Assembly (NCBI GenBank): GCA_024233215.1
Contig: JACKPW010000008.1
Coordinates: 62,001 to 126,000 of the forward strand
From: Verrucomicrobiales bacterium
GTDB taxonomy: Bacteria > Verrucomicrobiota > Verrucomicrobiia > Limisphaerales > J093
Length of the DNA: 64,000 bases
Direction: 5' to 3'
Shown here: positions 58,901 through 64,000 of the stretch, one piece after another
Layout: each line of letters starts with the position of its first letter
Position numbering within the stretch: position 1 is the first letter of the stretch
Notes under the pieces: generated by a model
Databases searched by the model: none
Told to the model about the DNA's origin: nothing
Seen by the model: the letters and a program-made list of their open reading frames with translations, nothing else
Program-made: the position numbers and the translations under genes

Positions 58901-60299
58901 GGTGCCCGACACCATCGCCCCCGTCAGCCGGGTGGCCGCCCTGCCTCCGACCAGTCCGGCGCAGATTCCGTTGAGCTGGACCGGTTCGGACGACGCCCTG
59001 GGCAGTGGGATCGCCGGGTTTGACCTGTTTGTGTCGACGGACAACGGGCCCTTTGTCCGCTGGCTGCAGAACACGAGGAACACCAGCGCCATCTACCCCG
59101 GGGCCGCCGGCCGGCGGTATGCGTTCTATGCCATTGCGCGGGACGTGGCGGGGAACGTGGAGAGCGCACCCCTGGCACCGGAGGCGACGACCCTGACCAC
59201 GGGCAACTCCGCCCCGCAGATCCTCTCGGCCCCCTCGGTGAGTGTGGATGAGGGGCAGACGGTGGAAGTGACGGTGGAGGCGACCGATGCGGATCTGCCC
59301 GGGGACACCCTGACCTACAGCCTGGTGGCCGCCCCCCCGGGAGCCCGGATCGGGCCCACCAGCGGGGGGTTGAGCTGGCCGACCGGGGAGAACGACGGTC
59401 CCAGGACGCATTCCATCACCGTGCGGGTGACCGACAACGGGGACCCGGCGCTGAGCGCCGACCGGACCCTGCTGGTGACGGTGCGGGAAGTGAACCAACC
59501 GGTAAGCCTGGAAATCCCGGCGGTCATTCCCCCCGCCCTGGAGGGGCAGCTCTGGACGCTGGGACTGGGGGCGACCGATCCGGACCTGCCGAAGCAGGCG
59601 CTGCGCTACCGGTTGACGGGATCGGTGCCGGCCGGGTTGACGATCAACACGGTGTCCGGCCAGTTGACATGGGTGCCGGGGGAGACGCTGGGAGGGAGCA
59701 GTGTCGGGTTTGACGTGAGCGTGAGCGATGGCGGGACGCCGGAGTATACGGACACGAGGCACGTGACGGTGAGTGTGGTGGACGTGAACAGTGCGCCGAC
59801 GCTGGAGCCGATTGCCGACCGGGAGGTGTGGGAGGGGGACTGGTTGAGCTTCACGGCGGTGGCGCGGGACAGTGACGTGCCGGTGGACGTGCTGGTGTTT
59901 TCGCTGGATGCGGGGGCGCCGGAGGGGGCGGAGATCGGGGCGGAGAGCGGGGCGTTCAGCTGGGTGCCGGTGGAGGATCAGGCGCCGGGCGTGCATCCGA
60001 TCACGGTGCGGGTGAGCGACAACGGGGTGCCGGTGCGGGAGGCGAGCCGGACGTTCCGGGTGACGACGATGGCGTTGAAGCCGGGATTGAACCGGCCGGA
60101 GCGGCATGGGAACGGGGACGTGTCATTCCGGTTCAAGGGGGTGGCGGGCCGGACCTACGTGCTGCAGGCCTCGGTGGACCTGCGGACCTGGATCGACCTG
60201 CGGGAGTTCCTGGCCGAGGAAGCCATCTTCACCCTCACCGACCAGACCAGCGCCGAGTTCCCGCTGAGATTCTTCCGGGCGGTGGAGAGGGCGCCGTGA
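46938..60299 (+). CDS. giant secreted surface protein, 4453 residues (LamG, PA14, CARDB, Calx-beta, cadherin-like)
   Basis: Start ATG at 46938 gives a signal peptide (MGRPTLFRFLPGFFLLGLPI, cut near ALA). Order: LamG (GLVGWWPAEADGTDLAGG) to about residue 235; five roughly 180-residue repeats (47.65-50.1 kb); PA14 (GLLAEFWNGDSVP; FVARWTGRLVAPESGDYTLR) at about 1235-1380; five CARDB domains (51.29-53.1 kb), four Calx-beta (53.11-54.35 kb) and a sixth CARDB; carboxypeptidase-regulatory-like segments; a run of 16 glycines (residues 3148-3163); a Cys-rich region (NKCECRIG; ICKCCAD); FN3-like and three cadherin-like/Ig repeats near 58.9-60.1 kb; and a C-terminus ending PLRFFRAVERAP. The whole frame is unbroken. 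Function: probable surface adhesin or matrix protein; no enzyme motif seen. Confidence 0.88.
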   Translation: MGRPTLFRFLPGFFLLGLPIPDALAIEEACVTPPGGLVGWWPAEADGTDLAGGPGGTLVGAGFDAGEVGQGFRFNGPGQGVDVPVSQALLPPDLSVEAWVRRDRTDRIAGDAGNRAWVFALGAGGFGLGLQPDGHLTFARMDGEEVAADAAPISDVDLHHVAVTVGLGEVRFYVDGQPAGLGRINPFFEIGDTASIGRRPDTGAGSFLGLIDELALYDRALTADEVAAIHTAGAAGKCPPPLDEPNDVAVGDELLIQGSNQNSHVTLLHDGFTVFGQLRLQSANSSYTSSLSLTSGALTNAPGGVVVVNRGSGGARTITGSVWNHGLWDQNYTLALRGDHARWRNFSDWMVPADSVTLSGTGVRFDQMGGTLNLEGGFTLTGGVFRHAGGDINGQPYLVNCVLVLDTTNAPAAFTLTGNGSRLLGDLSPGQSVWVQGSNTGSHTTGVAPQGFANAGLLLLQSVNSSFTSAFRLDEGTLTNQPSGVIRTGRGNGGSRSLSIPILLNRGTLDIAHPTTMLPANALYQNTGKWTIQGGNTLALTSGQTFRQDSGALEAIGAFDGTQITFDYRGGTITGQPFLENSTLLLGPAATEPVAFTLVGSGSRLVGDLREGQSVWIQGGNRGSHTTVQAPRGFANEGLLLLQSVNSSFRSALQVNEGNLTNRPSGTIRIGQGNAGPRILSAGTILNEGLIDVNWPLSLAPAGALFRNRGTWDMEPGITLSLNNGQTFRQEAGLLNVAGGFDGTGIMFDYQGGTITGQPYLENSTLRFGPGGTEPAAFTLVGSGSRLVGDLREGQSVWIQGGSRGSHTTVVAEQGFANGGLLLLQSVDSSYTSALQVDEGDLTNLPTGVIRLGRGNAGPRNLRLNLDNRGLLDVNWGLNLGRAGASHVNQGDVLIDAAGSVTLTDGQTWTQVDGLVDIDGAFTLRDGRFDFQGGLVEGGVYLPGSRLDLSRAGLGGSFTLGKSTARLYGESTPGVTVTIQGSNDDSNTTVRAPEGFINRGTLRLASINAAYRSSLSVEGAPLVNDWSGLVDIAVGSGGPRELEAAIVNRGSLRVRQTATLGLPGETLLNQGRFETLATATLRGPLMNAGGEITGDGSISGEVEAPSGRIQPTGNLVVNGTMNVGTGTVLDVLLGTGKLTVNGPLAFNGLVRARFPEDFEPAAGTRFEVARASALGGEGVRFELPTLPPDLRWATEFTTAITLVIQASDATRPLGGTLSDENGQPAAGVVIQATQTPPNGLLAEFWNGDSVPAEEPVARRITSEINYNWAGNAPDYRVDADHFVARWTGRLVAPESGDYTLRTRSNDGVRLWLDEALLIDDWEIQSEAVNEVTVTLEAGIPRDLRVEFFESSGTALMALEWTGPGVDGIIPENVLRLPEDLSRVPLTNILLVNAVTGPDGRYSVLLPPGDWQVQPVGLEAPGFAEVEPVTVVGGADPVTVDFTLLPRVLSGPPDLIAVDLQAPPEAAVGGSFELSWTTRNDGDSPATAPWTETLLLSAYPSGFRGRVVGTVHQLEDLPAGAGAERRLTVEVPSDLRGGVYAVVRVDSALQVNEEQWEANNTTASATPVELRIADLQVVAITVPEAITLGSAVTLEYQVENTGLVPAVGPWVDRVRFSTGPSGGSAIATTPAPIAGPLAPGEHYVNTVEVLLPYAPADQAGNRYFIVDTDFGGAVPEESDANNSGVSNPVPAALPPPADLVVTSVVAPAEIPAGLPIWVQWSVRNDGVADAIGPWSDGLQLAEAADSPDSFEMTRVPFTGRIAPGVTLVRSNLVLVPPVLAGSHFVRVRADIANQLREDDEVGNNLGAAPEASLVTAPNLVIESLTVPPNAMAGEEIEVSWTVRNAGTAPVPSAWLDRMFFESPTSAILQIAAIRANVALLPPDGVYEGEATIRLPLVSGLAPAPCTLTLLTDAAGDVAEADETDNRFESATIAITLPPLPDLEVVEVVAPENPRPGAEVDLIWTVVNRGSAPALSPWVETLAISNDYLPGGDRVLGSLLIEEPLGPGADLTRSLRVRLPADLAGEYWFIAHVDPEDQVIEPDKSNNLLGSGNPAVLPAKLTLDLATLNVREDAAPPTLRGRLIRSGPNTDPLLVSLTSSDPNELTTPESTTFPAGASVIDVVFGIVADGVVDGVKVVTLAATAPDLADGEATVTVQDVDRPALTLTPMAPFIREGEGVDVVVTRPTADPAALSVSLATTDVALVLPDTVVIPAGEAEATFEAIVADDDVIGLAREAELTALAEGHTLARTTVEIRDNDDPGLTVEVDPTTFSESAGGLAAMGRVTRAHVTPRSLVVQLQVSDDTEAVLLPQVLIRGGQASTEFFVSAVNDTLLDGDQTILLRAFVNDPGSSAPVAEAVPVELTVTDDDGPSLRLALGGTLAREGRNPALTGVVTRNSTPDEPLTVALVSDDLTEATVPAEVIIPAGETSATFPVATLEDGVVDGNQRVTLTATAEGYSPAVRQFTVSDGDLPDLVVSELAVPSSGLTRDLFQLSYRITNQGFDTTGGSPLQRVVLSRDPVLDAGDRVIDETPFAVNLPPGQSFSRELSLFLPGETGNWWVFVTTDADDVVNETLEDNNTARSGAPLRVDAAYTATVQTDINSAPAGTVIPLYGSAMRPDGQPAAGELVNIHVIVRDARRILSALTDLNGRFTANFQPLPSEGGTYTIGAVHPGVNTAPVQDTFSILALRLTPNYASQVILPGGAAVSEFDLTNLSEEPLTGIVSSTGAVEGLQVHVDAPTQLGPGATARVRVTSTVPEPRDAAGRFLVMLESVEGARAEATIDYLVELPVPRLAATPHALKGGMVRDHQTWVEFEITNTGGAETGLLNLTLPDAPWMSALTPSPMPSLKPGEATTVTLVLQPDATMPLQEYDGRLAISNPDVGVLVPFVFRHVSDATGDLSVTVTDENTYYGDGANLAGAQVNLRDAISGESVFTGVSDETGVLRATDLPEGTYNLEVTAPKHDTWLQTIPLKPGQQNDHTVFLRTQLLRYNWIVEEIEIEERATVKLETIFETVVPTPVVTVDPGLIDLSEVTADEVQYELKFTNQGLIAAQDVVMNFEDGTYWSVHPLVDEIGIIPAKSSITVPVIFRRIAEPEAARGLDGNPAPRGSAFSRCRPPTVGIDWRLICGPFDVAYWVPVPVVDLGLCAGGGGGGGGGGGGGGGGWFGIPSAPGGGGGGRTGGRRDLLVDVRVGTRTPTTYERRNKCECRIGSADVCVTGEAGYKGQLKGFAQELVNSALASLAYTRLLGVEVNVNGIGKICKCCADVEGQGVQGLKAEASLNASISGKVWIGPSLNWEQDVSVPGLTEAKGTFFGGIGAEVGITGYGTLKATTECLLQNPQICLEGGVSIPVFVGGKISGEISGKLPSGTAIAASAEGSAGFSSGVSYNARKCIGRGAPPGSSGLCLEAGVASATLKGGYQDVATGRYVAFSVGGEKEVWARQCSGEARLILPEDPAGTDGEVVADWMGYDSPAALVAAVAPDADLAALGEHPSGPELSRVLMSGLPDSSRVAAGDTVLTTSPAPSAAATQQVSYEAETLSADEARERDALSRWSRAHGLAGAPDPGVCAQVRLVLEQEAVVTRKAIGATLEVINESDDTPIENLGVTLNLYDAAGNLANDRFLILDPELTRLSLMDAPTTDAFILNGKPFQLAPATTGSARWVILPRDEAAPEEPQDYFVGGILAYTADGVPGSAELVPGQVTVYPNAKLYLKYFHQRDVFADDPFTDAIEPSIPFLLGVMIENRGNGLARNLSITSGQPEIVDNVKGLLIDFHILATEVEGKELTPSLTANFGDVAPHSTAIGRWYLKSTLQGLFLDYQATLEHEDRFGERGASVFEGVEIHEMIHQVEAPGPYDDGRPDFLVNDEPDDEDLADTVHLSDATRAPVTVVRSATADGVPSSSDLEIELTAPLPAGFAYLWVPDPAEGNFRLTGVRRSDGRVLEVGVNAWTTDRTFIGQSRPPRLEPRLHLFDHDSTGQYTLIYAHDEQVPDTIAPVSRVAALPPTSPAQIPLSWTGSDDALGSGIAGFDLFVSTDNGPFVRWLQNTRNTSAIYPGAAGRRYAFYAIARDVAGNVESAPLAPEATTLTTGNSAPQILSAPSVSVDEGQTVEVTVEATDADLPGDTLTYSLVAAPPGARIGPTSGGLSWPTGENDGPRTHSITVRVTDNGDPALSADRTLLVTVREVNQPVSLEIPAVIPPALEGQLWTLGLGATDPDLPKQALRYRLTGSVPAGLTINTVSGQLTWVPGETLGGSSVGFDVSVSDGGTPEYTDTRHVTVSVVDVNSAPTLEPIADREVWEGDWLSFTAVARDSDVPVDVLVFSLDAGAPEGAEIGAESGAFSWVPVEDQAPGVHPITVRVSDNGVPVREASRTFRVTTMALKPGLNRPERHGNGDVSFRFKGVAGRTYVLQASVDLRTWIDLREFLAEEAIFTLTDQTSAEFPLRFFRAVERAP
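47680..50100 (+). repeat. five in-gene repeats of about 540 bp
   Basis: A block encoding G-Q-S-V-W-I-Q-G-x-N-x-G-S-H-T-T, then GFANxGLLLLQSV and a T-N-x-P-S-G-x-I-R module recurs at about 47694, 48229, 48771, 49318 and 49860, a spacing of 535-547 bp. Copies 2 to 4 also share long near-identical DNA (CTGGTCGGCAGCGGCAGTCG region), the first and last are more divergent. Protein repeats look like beta-helix (filamentous) units. Recent duplication of the middle copies is implied. Confidence 0.8.
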
Positions 60300-60439
60300 G
60301 GGGTGGATGAGAGAGTGTCTCCGGGGTGCCCCCCCCCGTCCTCGGGCGCAGCACCGGCCGATGGCTCGGGGTTCCGGATTCCGCCCGGAGCTGCGGGGGG
60401 TAGTGCCGGGCGCGTGGGGCATCCTGGCATACCGCCGCC

Positions 60440-60528
60440 AAAGCGGTGAAGGCTGACGCTTTTCACCGCACTCCAAAACCTCGCGAAGCGTCGTGGACTG
60501 CGGCGATCTCAATCGCCGCTTTCCGCGC
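60440..60528 (+). repeat. palindromic intergenic repeat (AAGCGG family), copy 2
   Basis: Two hairpins in a row: GCGGTGAA/TTCACCGC (60443-60468) and GCGGCGAT-CTCA-ATCGCCGC (about 60500-60520). The same two parts occur separately at 2633-2681 and 2275-2311. This lies in the 253-bp gap after the giant plus-strand gene and before the stop of the minus-strand gene, so the two genes converge on it; it may serve as a bidirectional terminator. Confidence 0.65.
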
Positions 60529-60552
60529 CCGGCGTGACTCACCTGACACCGG

Positions 60553-63228
60553 TCAGCGATCCACCTCCACCACCTCCTCGCGCGGCACCCGGACCGTGCG
60601 ATGGGAGGGGAGACGCACCGACTCGGCTCCGAATCCGTGGAATACGCGGATCCGCCGGGAGACATCCAGCGGCCTGCGATCAAGACTCCGGAGTGTGAAG
60701 AGGAACGGCGTCTCAACGTGGACCCCATTCCAGCTCAGCGCGTGAAAGGCCGCGAACGTCGATGACTCCACCAGCAACCCAAATTGAGGAAGCAGGACCT
60801 CCCCACCGGACCGGCTCCCGACGTGGAACGGCGATGGACCGAAGTTGGCCACAACGCGGACCAGGTCCGCCCCTTCGCCAAACGTCGTTTCCTGGACGGC
60901 GCGGTCCGCCGTGAGAAACCGGTGGCCGGTCATCGGCAGTTGTGCGCTCAGCTCATTCAGCGGCGAAAGCAATTCGTAACAGTTCTTCACGAACCGGTCG
61001 TAAGGGTGCATGTCCTCCGTCCAACCGCCGTCGCCCCGAACGAAACAGCCCGCGTCCGGCGCACTCAACTCCTCGCCGGGTTCGGCCGGAGTGAACCGGA
61101 TCCTCCCCCCATCGAAATCCAGTCGACCAACAATCACCCGGCGCTCGCCATCGTCCGTTCCCGCCAACCGCGCGCGTTGCAGCGAGGGCGCAGTAAACAA
61201 CCCGACCCGCACATCAAACGGGCCGGTCAAGTCGTCCGGTATTCGCACCGTGAAAGTCCCGGACTCAACCTCCCCCGGGCGCCATCGCGAGGTCGGGGTA
61301 CCCGGCGCGTGATCGTTCTGGAACCGGATCTTCCCGCTGGCATCGGTGAAATGAACGAACACCCGCCAGTCGTTCGCCGGTTGCTCCAGCACCTGCCAAT
61401 GCCAGGTGAACCGTAGAGCGCGCGGCTCCACAGGCCTGGCCTCGGGCACAATCGGTCGCACCGCCACCCGGTCATCTGCCGCTCTGCCGCTCTGCCAGTA
61501 GAGATGCGGCGGCACGTTGTGATGATGCAGCGGGCGTCCGTAGAGCGCGTGTTGCAGCACATAGCCCGCCGCCTGGCCGGTGTCGTAGCCATACTTGCCA
61601 TACATCGCGATGCAGTCGTGATAGACCAGTTCAAACAGCGGGATCGGAATACCGCCGACCTTCCGGAGCAACTCCTCGTTGTGATAGGGATGCCCGCTGA
61701 CTCCGGTGAGTCCCTCGAAGAAATCACTGTGCGGTATGGCCCACTCGCGACCGCACTCACTGCCGAAGATGCCAAACACGTCGCGGGCATAGTCGGACAG
61801 CGCCTGCTTCCAATGCAGATCGTCCTGCCGCTTCAGCGGATGATCGGGATCAAAGCACTCCTGCAATCCGGCCGCATACGTTGTGTCAATGAAGTAGGCG
61901 TCGGCCTTCGAAAGCTCGCGTACCGCCGGGAGGTTCTGCGGCCGCCGGGCCAGTTCCAGCGCCTTCGCCGAACAGGTGAGGTAGGCACGGCCCCCGGCCC
62001 AATGCCCTCCCACCGCCAGCGAACCGTCCTCGCGCTTCATGATCAAGTCCTCGTCCCAGGACGGCGAATCGCGGTAGATGTCCTGATAGTTGTCGTGCAG
62101 GCCGAACAGATAGCCCTGGTCCCGCACCCGGTGGGCACAGTCAGCGAAGGCCTCGTCGCCTCCGCACTCGGGCGCGGCAGGGAGGATGTCCGGATGCTGG
62201 TTGTCATAGCCGCGGTGGATCCAGCCGCCCATCAGGAAGAGCACCTTGTCGAGATCGAGATCGCGCTTCAGGTGTTCCGCCACTTGAGCCGCTTCGTCGA
62301 ATGTCCAGTTCACCCGGACGGAAAGTTCCTCCGTGCTGTCCTCGTTCATCCGCCGGTCGAGCGTGCTCCAGAGCTTGTAGTTCACCGCCCCAAAGAGCTT
62401 CGCGCGATCCGGGTGCCCCCCGAGCTTCTCCGACCACGGCATCATCCAGCCCTTTTGCTGCGCCACTTTGCGATAGGCTTTGGCAACGGTCACATGGTCG
62501 CCCTTCCCCAACAGGGTGAGCCGGAACGATCCCGCCGTATCGCGCAAGGTCAGGCTCGTTGCGAGCACCTGGGCCCCGTCCGGACCGGATCGGCTGGAGA
62601 CCTCCGGCAACCCGTATGGATCGTCCCACGTGAGCAACGCCGCCGAACCGCCCTTGATCAGGCCAAGCATCGCCATGTGGCAGCCCTCGTAGGCGTAGGT
62701 GTCAAAGGTATGGGTGAAGTCGTGGCCCCGGACGGACGGGATGAGCAACCCCTCCCGCACCGGAACGGCAACCTGGCCCCGCTCCGCATCCGTGCCCCAA
62801 AGCGCGTGGTCCAGGAGTCGGATGCCCTCCACCGTCGCCGGGCCCGCGATGCTCCAACTGCAGTCCAGCGCCCGACCTTCCTCCGCCGGTGAGAACCGGA
62901 CCACAACCACCACTTGCAGGTTCTCCGGCAACGGGTGAAAGGTCAGTCGCAGGCCGGCATCCCCGGTTTCCACCTCGCACGCGCCGAGCACAACCTGCCG
63001 CGAACCACTGTCCAGTCGCAAGGTTGCCCCACCAAACCGGGTGTCAAACGGGTTGGAACCCCAGACGGTTTCACCGGCACGATCCAGGATTTCATACTGT
63101 CCGGTACCGGCATCGAGACGGAACTCCAGCTGTGATGTGCTCAGGACCGGTTTCAATTGGCCAGCCGCGACGGAGAGAACGGTTGTGCCCGTGACGACCA
63201 GAACGGCAGCGAGATGGCGGGATTTCAT
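60553..63228 (-). CDS. secreted glycoside-hydrolase-like protein (DUF5696-like)
   Basis: The protein has 891 residues. Start at 63228 (MKSRHLAAVLVVTGTTVLSV) gives a signal peptide with cleavage near VAA. N-terminal half: beta-rich super-sandwich. Middle (about 320-650): TIM-barrel-like with VLFLMGGWIHRGYDNQHPDI, FGLHDNYQDIYRDSPSWDED, YFIDTTYAAGLQECFDP and IFGSECGREWAIPHSDFFEG; the D-N-Y-Q-D-x-Y and the Asp/Glu in F-I-D-T and G-S-E-C-G are plausible catalytic acids. C-terminal part: beta domain. This pattern is what I associate with DUF5696 proteins of Planctomycetes, Verrucomicrobia and Paenibacillus, related to glycoside hydrolases; the substrate is unknown. It stands alone. Confidence 0.7.
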   Translation of the reverse strand: MKSRHLAAVLVVTGTTVLSVAAGQLKPVLSTSQLEFRLDAGTGQYEILDRAGETVWGSNPFDTRFGGATLRLDSGSRQVVLGACEVETGDAGLRLTFHPLPENLQVVVVVRFSPAEEGRALDCSWSIAGPATVEGIRLLDHALWGTDAERGQVAVPVREGLLIPSVRGHDFTHTFDTYAYEGCHMAMLGLIKGGSAALLTWDDPYGLPEVSSRSGPDGAQVLATSLTLRDTAGSFRLTLLGKGDHVTVAKAYRKVAQQKGWMMPWSEKLGGHPDRAKLFGAVNYKLWSTLDRRMNEDSTEELSVRVNWTFDEAAQVAEHLKRDLDLDKVLFLMGGWIHRGYDNQHPDILPAAPECGGDEAFADCAHRVRDQGYLFGLHDNYQDIYRDSPSWDEDLIMKREDGSLAVGGHWAGGRAYLTCSAKALELARRPQNLPAVRELSKADAYFIDTTYAAGLQECFDPDHPLKRQDDLHWKQALSDYARDVFGIFGSECGREWAIPHSDFFEGLTGVSGHPYHNEELLRKVGGIPIPLFELVYHDCIAMYGKYGYDTGQAAGYVLQHALYGRPLHHHNVPPHLYWQSGRAADDRVAVRPIVPEARPVEPRALRFTWHWQVLEQPANDWRVFVHFTDASGKIRFQNDHAPGTPTSRWRPGEVESGTFTVRIPDDLTGPFDVRVGLFTAPSLQRARLAGTDDGERRVIVGRLDFDGGRIRFTPAEPGEELSAPDAGCFVRGDGGWTEDMHPYDRFVKNCYELLSPLNELSAQLPMTGHRFLTADRAVQETTFGEGADLVRVVANFGPSPFHVGSRSGGEVLLPQFGLLVESSTFAAFHALSWNGVHVETPFLFTLRSLDRRPLDVSRRIRVFHGFGAESVRLPSHRTVRVPREEVVEVDR

Positions 63229-63687
63229 GGCACGAGATCGTTGCGTGGCGGCACGAACTAGCACCTGTTCCGGGCAGGCGAAAGCCTTTTCGCAAGAGTC
63301 GCCTGCACCGCCAAGGTTCGTTGCGGACAGGAAGCACTTCTCCACCAGGCACCTCACAGACATCGGGTTAAACGGCGCATGGAGAACAATCGGACGATCT
63401 AGTGACGGTGTTTGATGAAAAACAAAAGGCGTTTAACTATCCTTAACTACTTTTTTATAGCATTTCAGATCACATCAACCTGCATTGCGCCCAATCAACC
63501 CCAATAACTCTGCATAAATTTCAACATAACATGCTGTTCACAAGTGCTTTATAGTCCGAAAGACCGCCCACAGGCACACTCATGGCGGTTGATCATTCAG
63601 TCTGTTTAGTGGCACATCCAATTATTACACGATAGATAATTGACTATTTGAAATCGCATGACATTCTATGAACAACAAAGCAAATCT
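63229..63687. promoter_or_regulatory. AT-rich intergenic island with possible promoter
   Basis: 459 bp. From about 63415 the DNA is abruptly AT-rich (GTTTGATGAAAAACAAAAGG, TTAACTACTTTTTTATAGC, ATAATTGACTATTTG) against GC-rich surroundings. TTGACT at 63640-63645 followed after 17 bp by ATTCTA (63663-63668) could be a sigma-70-like promoter for the next gene, about 20 bp before its start. No repeat copy and no gene are seen. Confidence 0.45.
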
Positions 63688-64000
63688 ATGAACGACATGA
63701 AACAACAATCCCCGAACTGGTACTCAATCAAGGAAGCGGCTGATTACCTGAATGTTGGCGAACCCACCCTCTACCGCTGGATGCGCGAAGGACGGATCAC
63801 TTTCCGCAAGGTCGGCGATTCCACCCGCTTCCTGCGCAACGACTTGGACGCGATGGTGGAGGTGCATCCGAGCGAGAAGGACGCGGAGCGGGTAACCCGT
63901 TTCTGTCCGGCCTGCCACCACGATCAGCTGGTGGAGGGGGTGGTGCAGGGAACCGGCGTGAACTATTTCCGCCCGGCAGAGACGAAGTTCTGGTCCTTCG
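63688..64000 (+). CDS. helix-turn-helix (excisionase-like) / zinc-ribbon protein, 3' end cut by window
   Basis: At least 104 residues. Start at 63688 (MNDMKQQSPNWYSIKEAADY); ATG at 63697 is the alternative. Residues 10-60 are a MerR/excisionase-type HTH_17 domain: WYSIKEAADYLNVGEPTLYR, then MREGRITFRKVGDSTRFLRN. After an acidic linker comes FCPACHHDQLVEG, a C-x-x-C that would be half of a zinc ribbon, and GVNYFRPAETKFW at the edge. Phage or element excisionases, and many Verrucomicrobia/Planctomycete regulators, share this layout. Sits after the AT-rich island, consistent with an accessory or mobile-element border, but no integrase is visible. Confidence 0.8.
   Translation, partial: MNDMKQQSPNWYSIKEAADYLNVGEPTLYRWMREGRITFRKVGDSTRFLRNDLDAMVEVHPSEKDAERVTRFCPACHHDQLVEGVVQGTGVNYFRPAETKFWSF

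Noticed and set aside
57510..60107. 865-codon antisense open frame on the minus strand
   Set aside because: Caused by the G-biased third positions of the giant plus-strand gene; composition is Arg/Pro/His-rich with no domain, and the sense strand has clear cadherin-like and FN3-like domains.
1..64000. CRISPR array, tRNA, rRNA or insertion sequence
   Set aside because: No regular direct repeats with spacers, no tRNA-like cloverleaf with CCA-type end, no 16S/23S core and no transposase were seen on reading. The only tandem array (37623-37863) has two near-identical units and no spacer variation.

Overview
The window is GC-rich chromosomal DNA (roughly two thirds G+C by eye) from a free-living, Gram-negative-type bacterium. 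The gene content points to Verrucomicrobiota, Limisphaerales/Pedosphaerales type, although no rRNA is present to prove it. The pointers are an HzsA-related discoidin/cytochrome-c protein, a BlaI/M56 pair with very long carboxypeptidase-regulatory tails, giant LamG/PA14/CARDB/Calx-beta surface proteins ending in an F-F-R motif, a DUF5696-like secreted hydrolase, and many small palindromic intergenic repeats. No tRNA, rRNA, CRISPR array or insertion sequence was seen.

Layout. 1-2237: two plus-strand proteins, the second secreted. 2342-2488: the first of three copies of a 148-bp repeat. 2855-5743: secreted HzsA-like protein. 5816-14737 (minus): blaI-type repressor with a visible operator, an M56 (BlaR1-like) sensor peptidase and a second carboxypeptidase-regulatory-like protein. 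15011-16917: a secreted protein. 17414-21003 (minus): PfkB kinase, ThiE, nitrilase, TMEM14-like protein and a ParE/antitoxin pair. 21320-23554 (minus): glpF-glpK. 23803-28990 (plus): S41 protease, TsaD, small membrane protein, esterase, HU-like protein with terminator, and PanE. 29034-34962 (minus): ATP-grasp / alpha-E / ATP-grasp-alpha-E fusion / transglutaminase operon. 35350-39497 (minus): molybdate-type ABC system (double-domain ModA, ModB, ModC) overlapping a MoeB/ThiF-like gene. 39758-60299: two divergent giant surface proteins of 2225 and 4453 residues. 60553-63228: DUF5696-like secreted protein. 63229-64000: an AT-rich island and the start of a HTH/zinc-ribbon gene.

Two features cut across the window. 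First, at least five families of short palindromic repeats occupy the gaps. In one family the conserved CCGTAG supplies the stop codon (Pro-TAG) of three separate genes, and stem bases covary between copies. Second, six minus-strand genes are broken by a total of nine single-base frame shifts, several in G/C runs. The reading frame resumes each time, so assembly or sequencing errors are at least as likely as real decay.

Working together: GlpF/GlpK take up and phosphorylate glycerol. ModABC with the MoeB-like protein would supply and process molybdate for molybdopterin. BlaI and the M56 protease form a sensor-repressor pair. The ATP-grasp/alpha-E/transglutaminase operon is a widespread peptide-ligation or tagging type cluster whose product is unknown and is the best candidate here for an under-described system.
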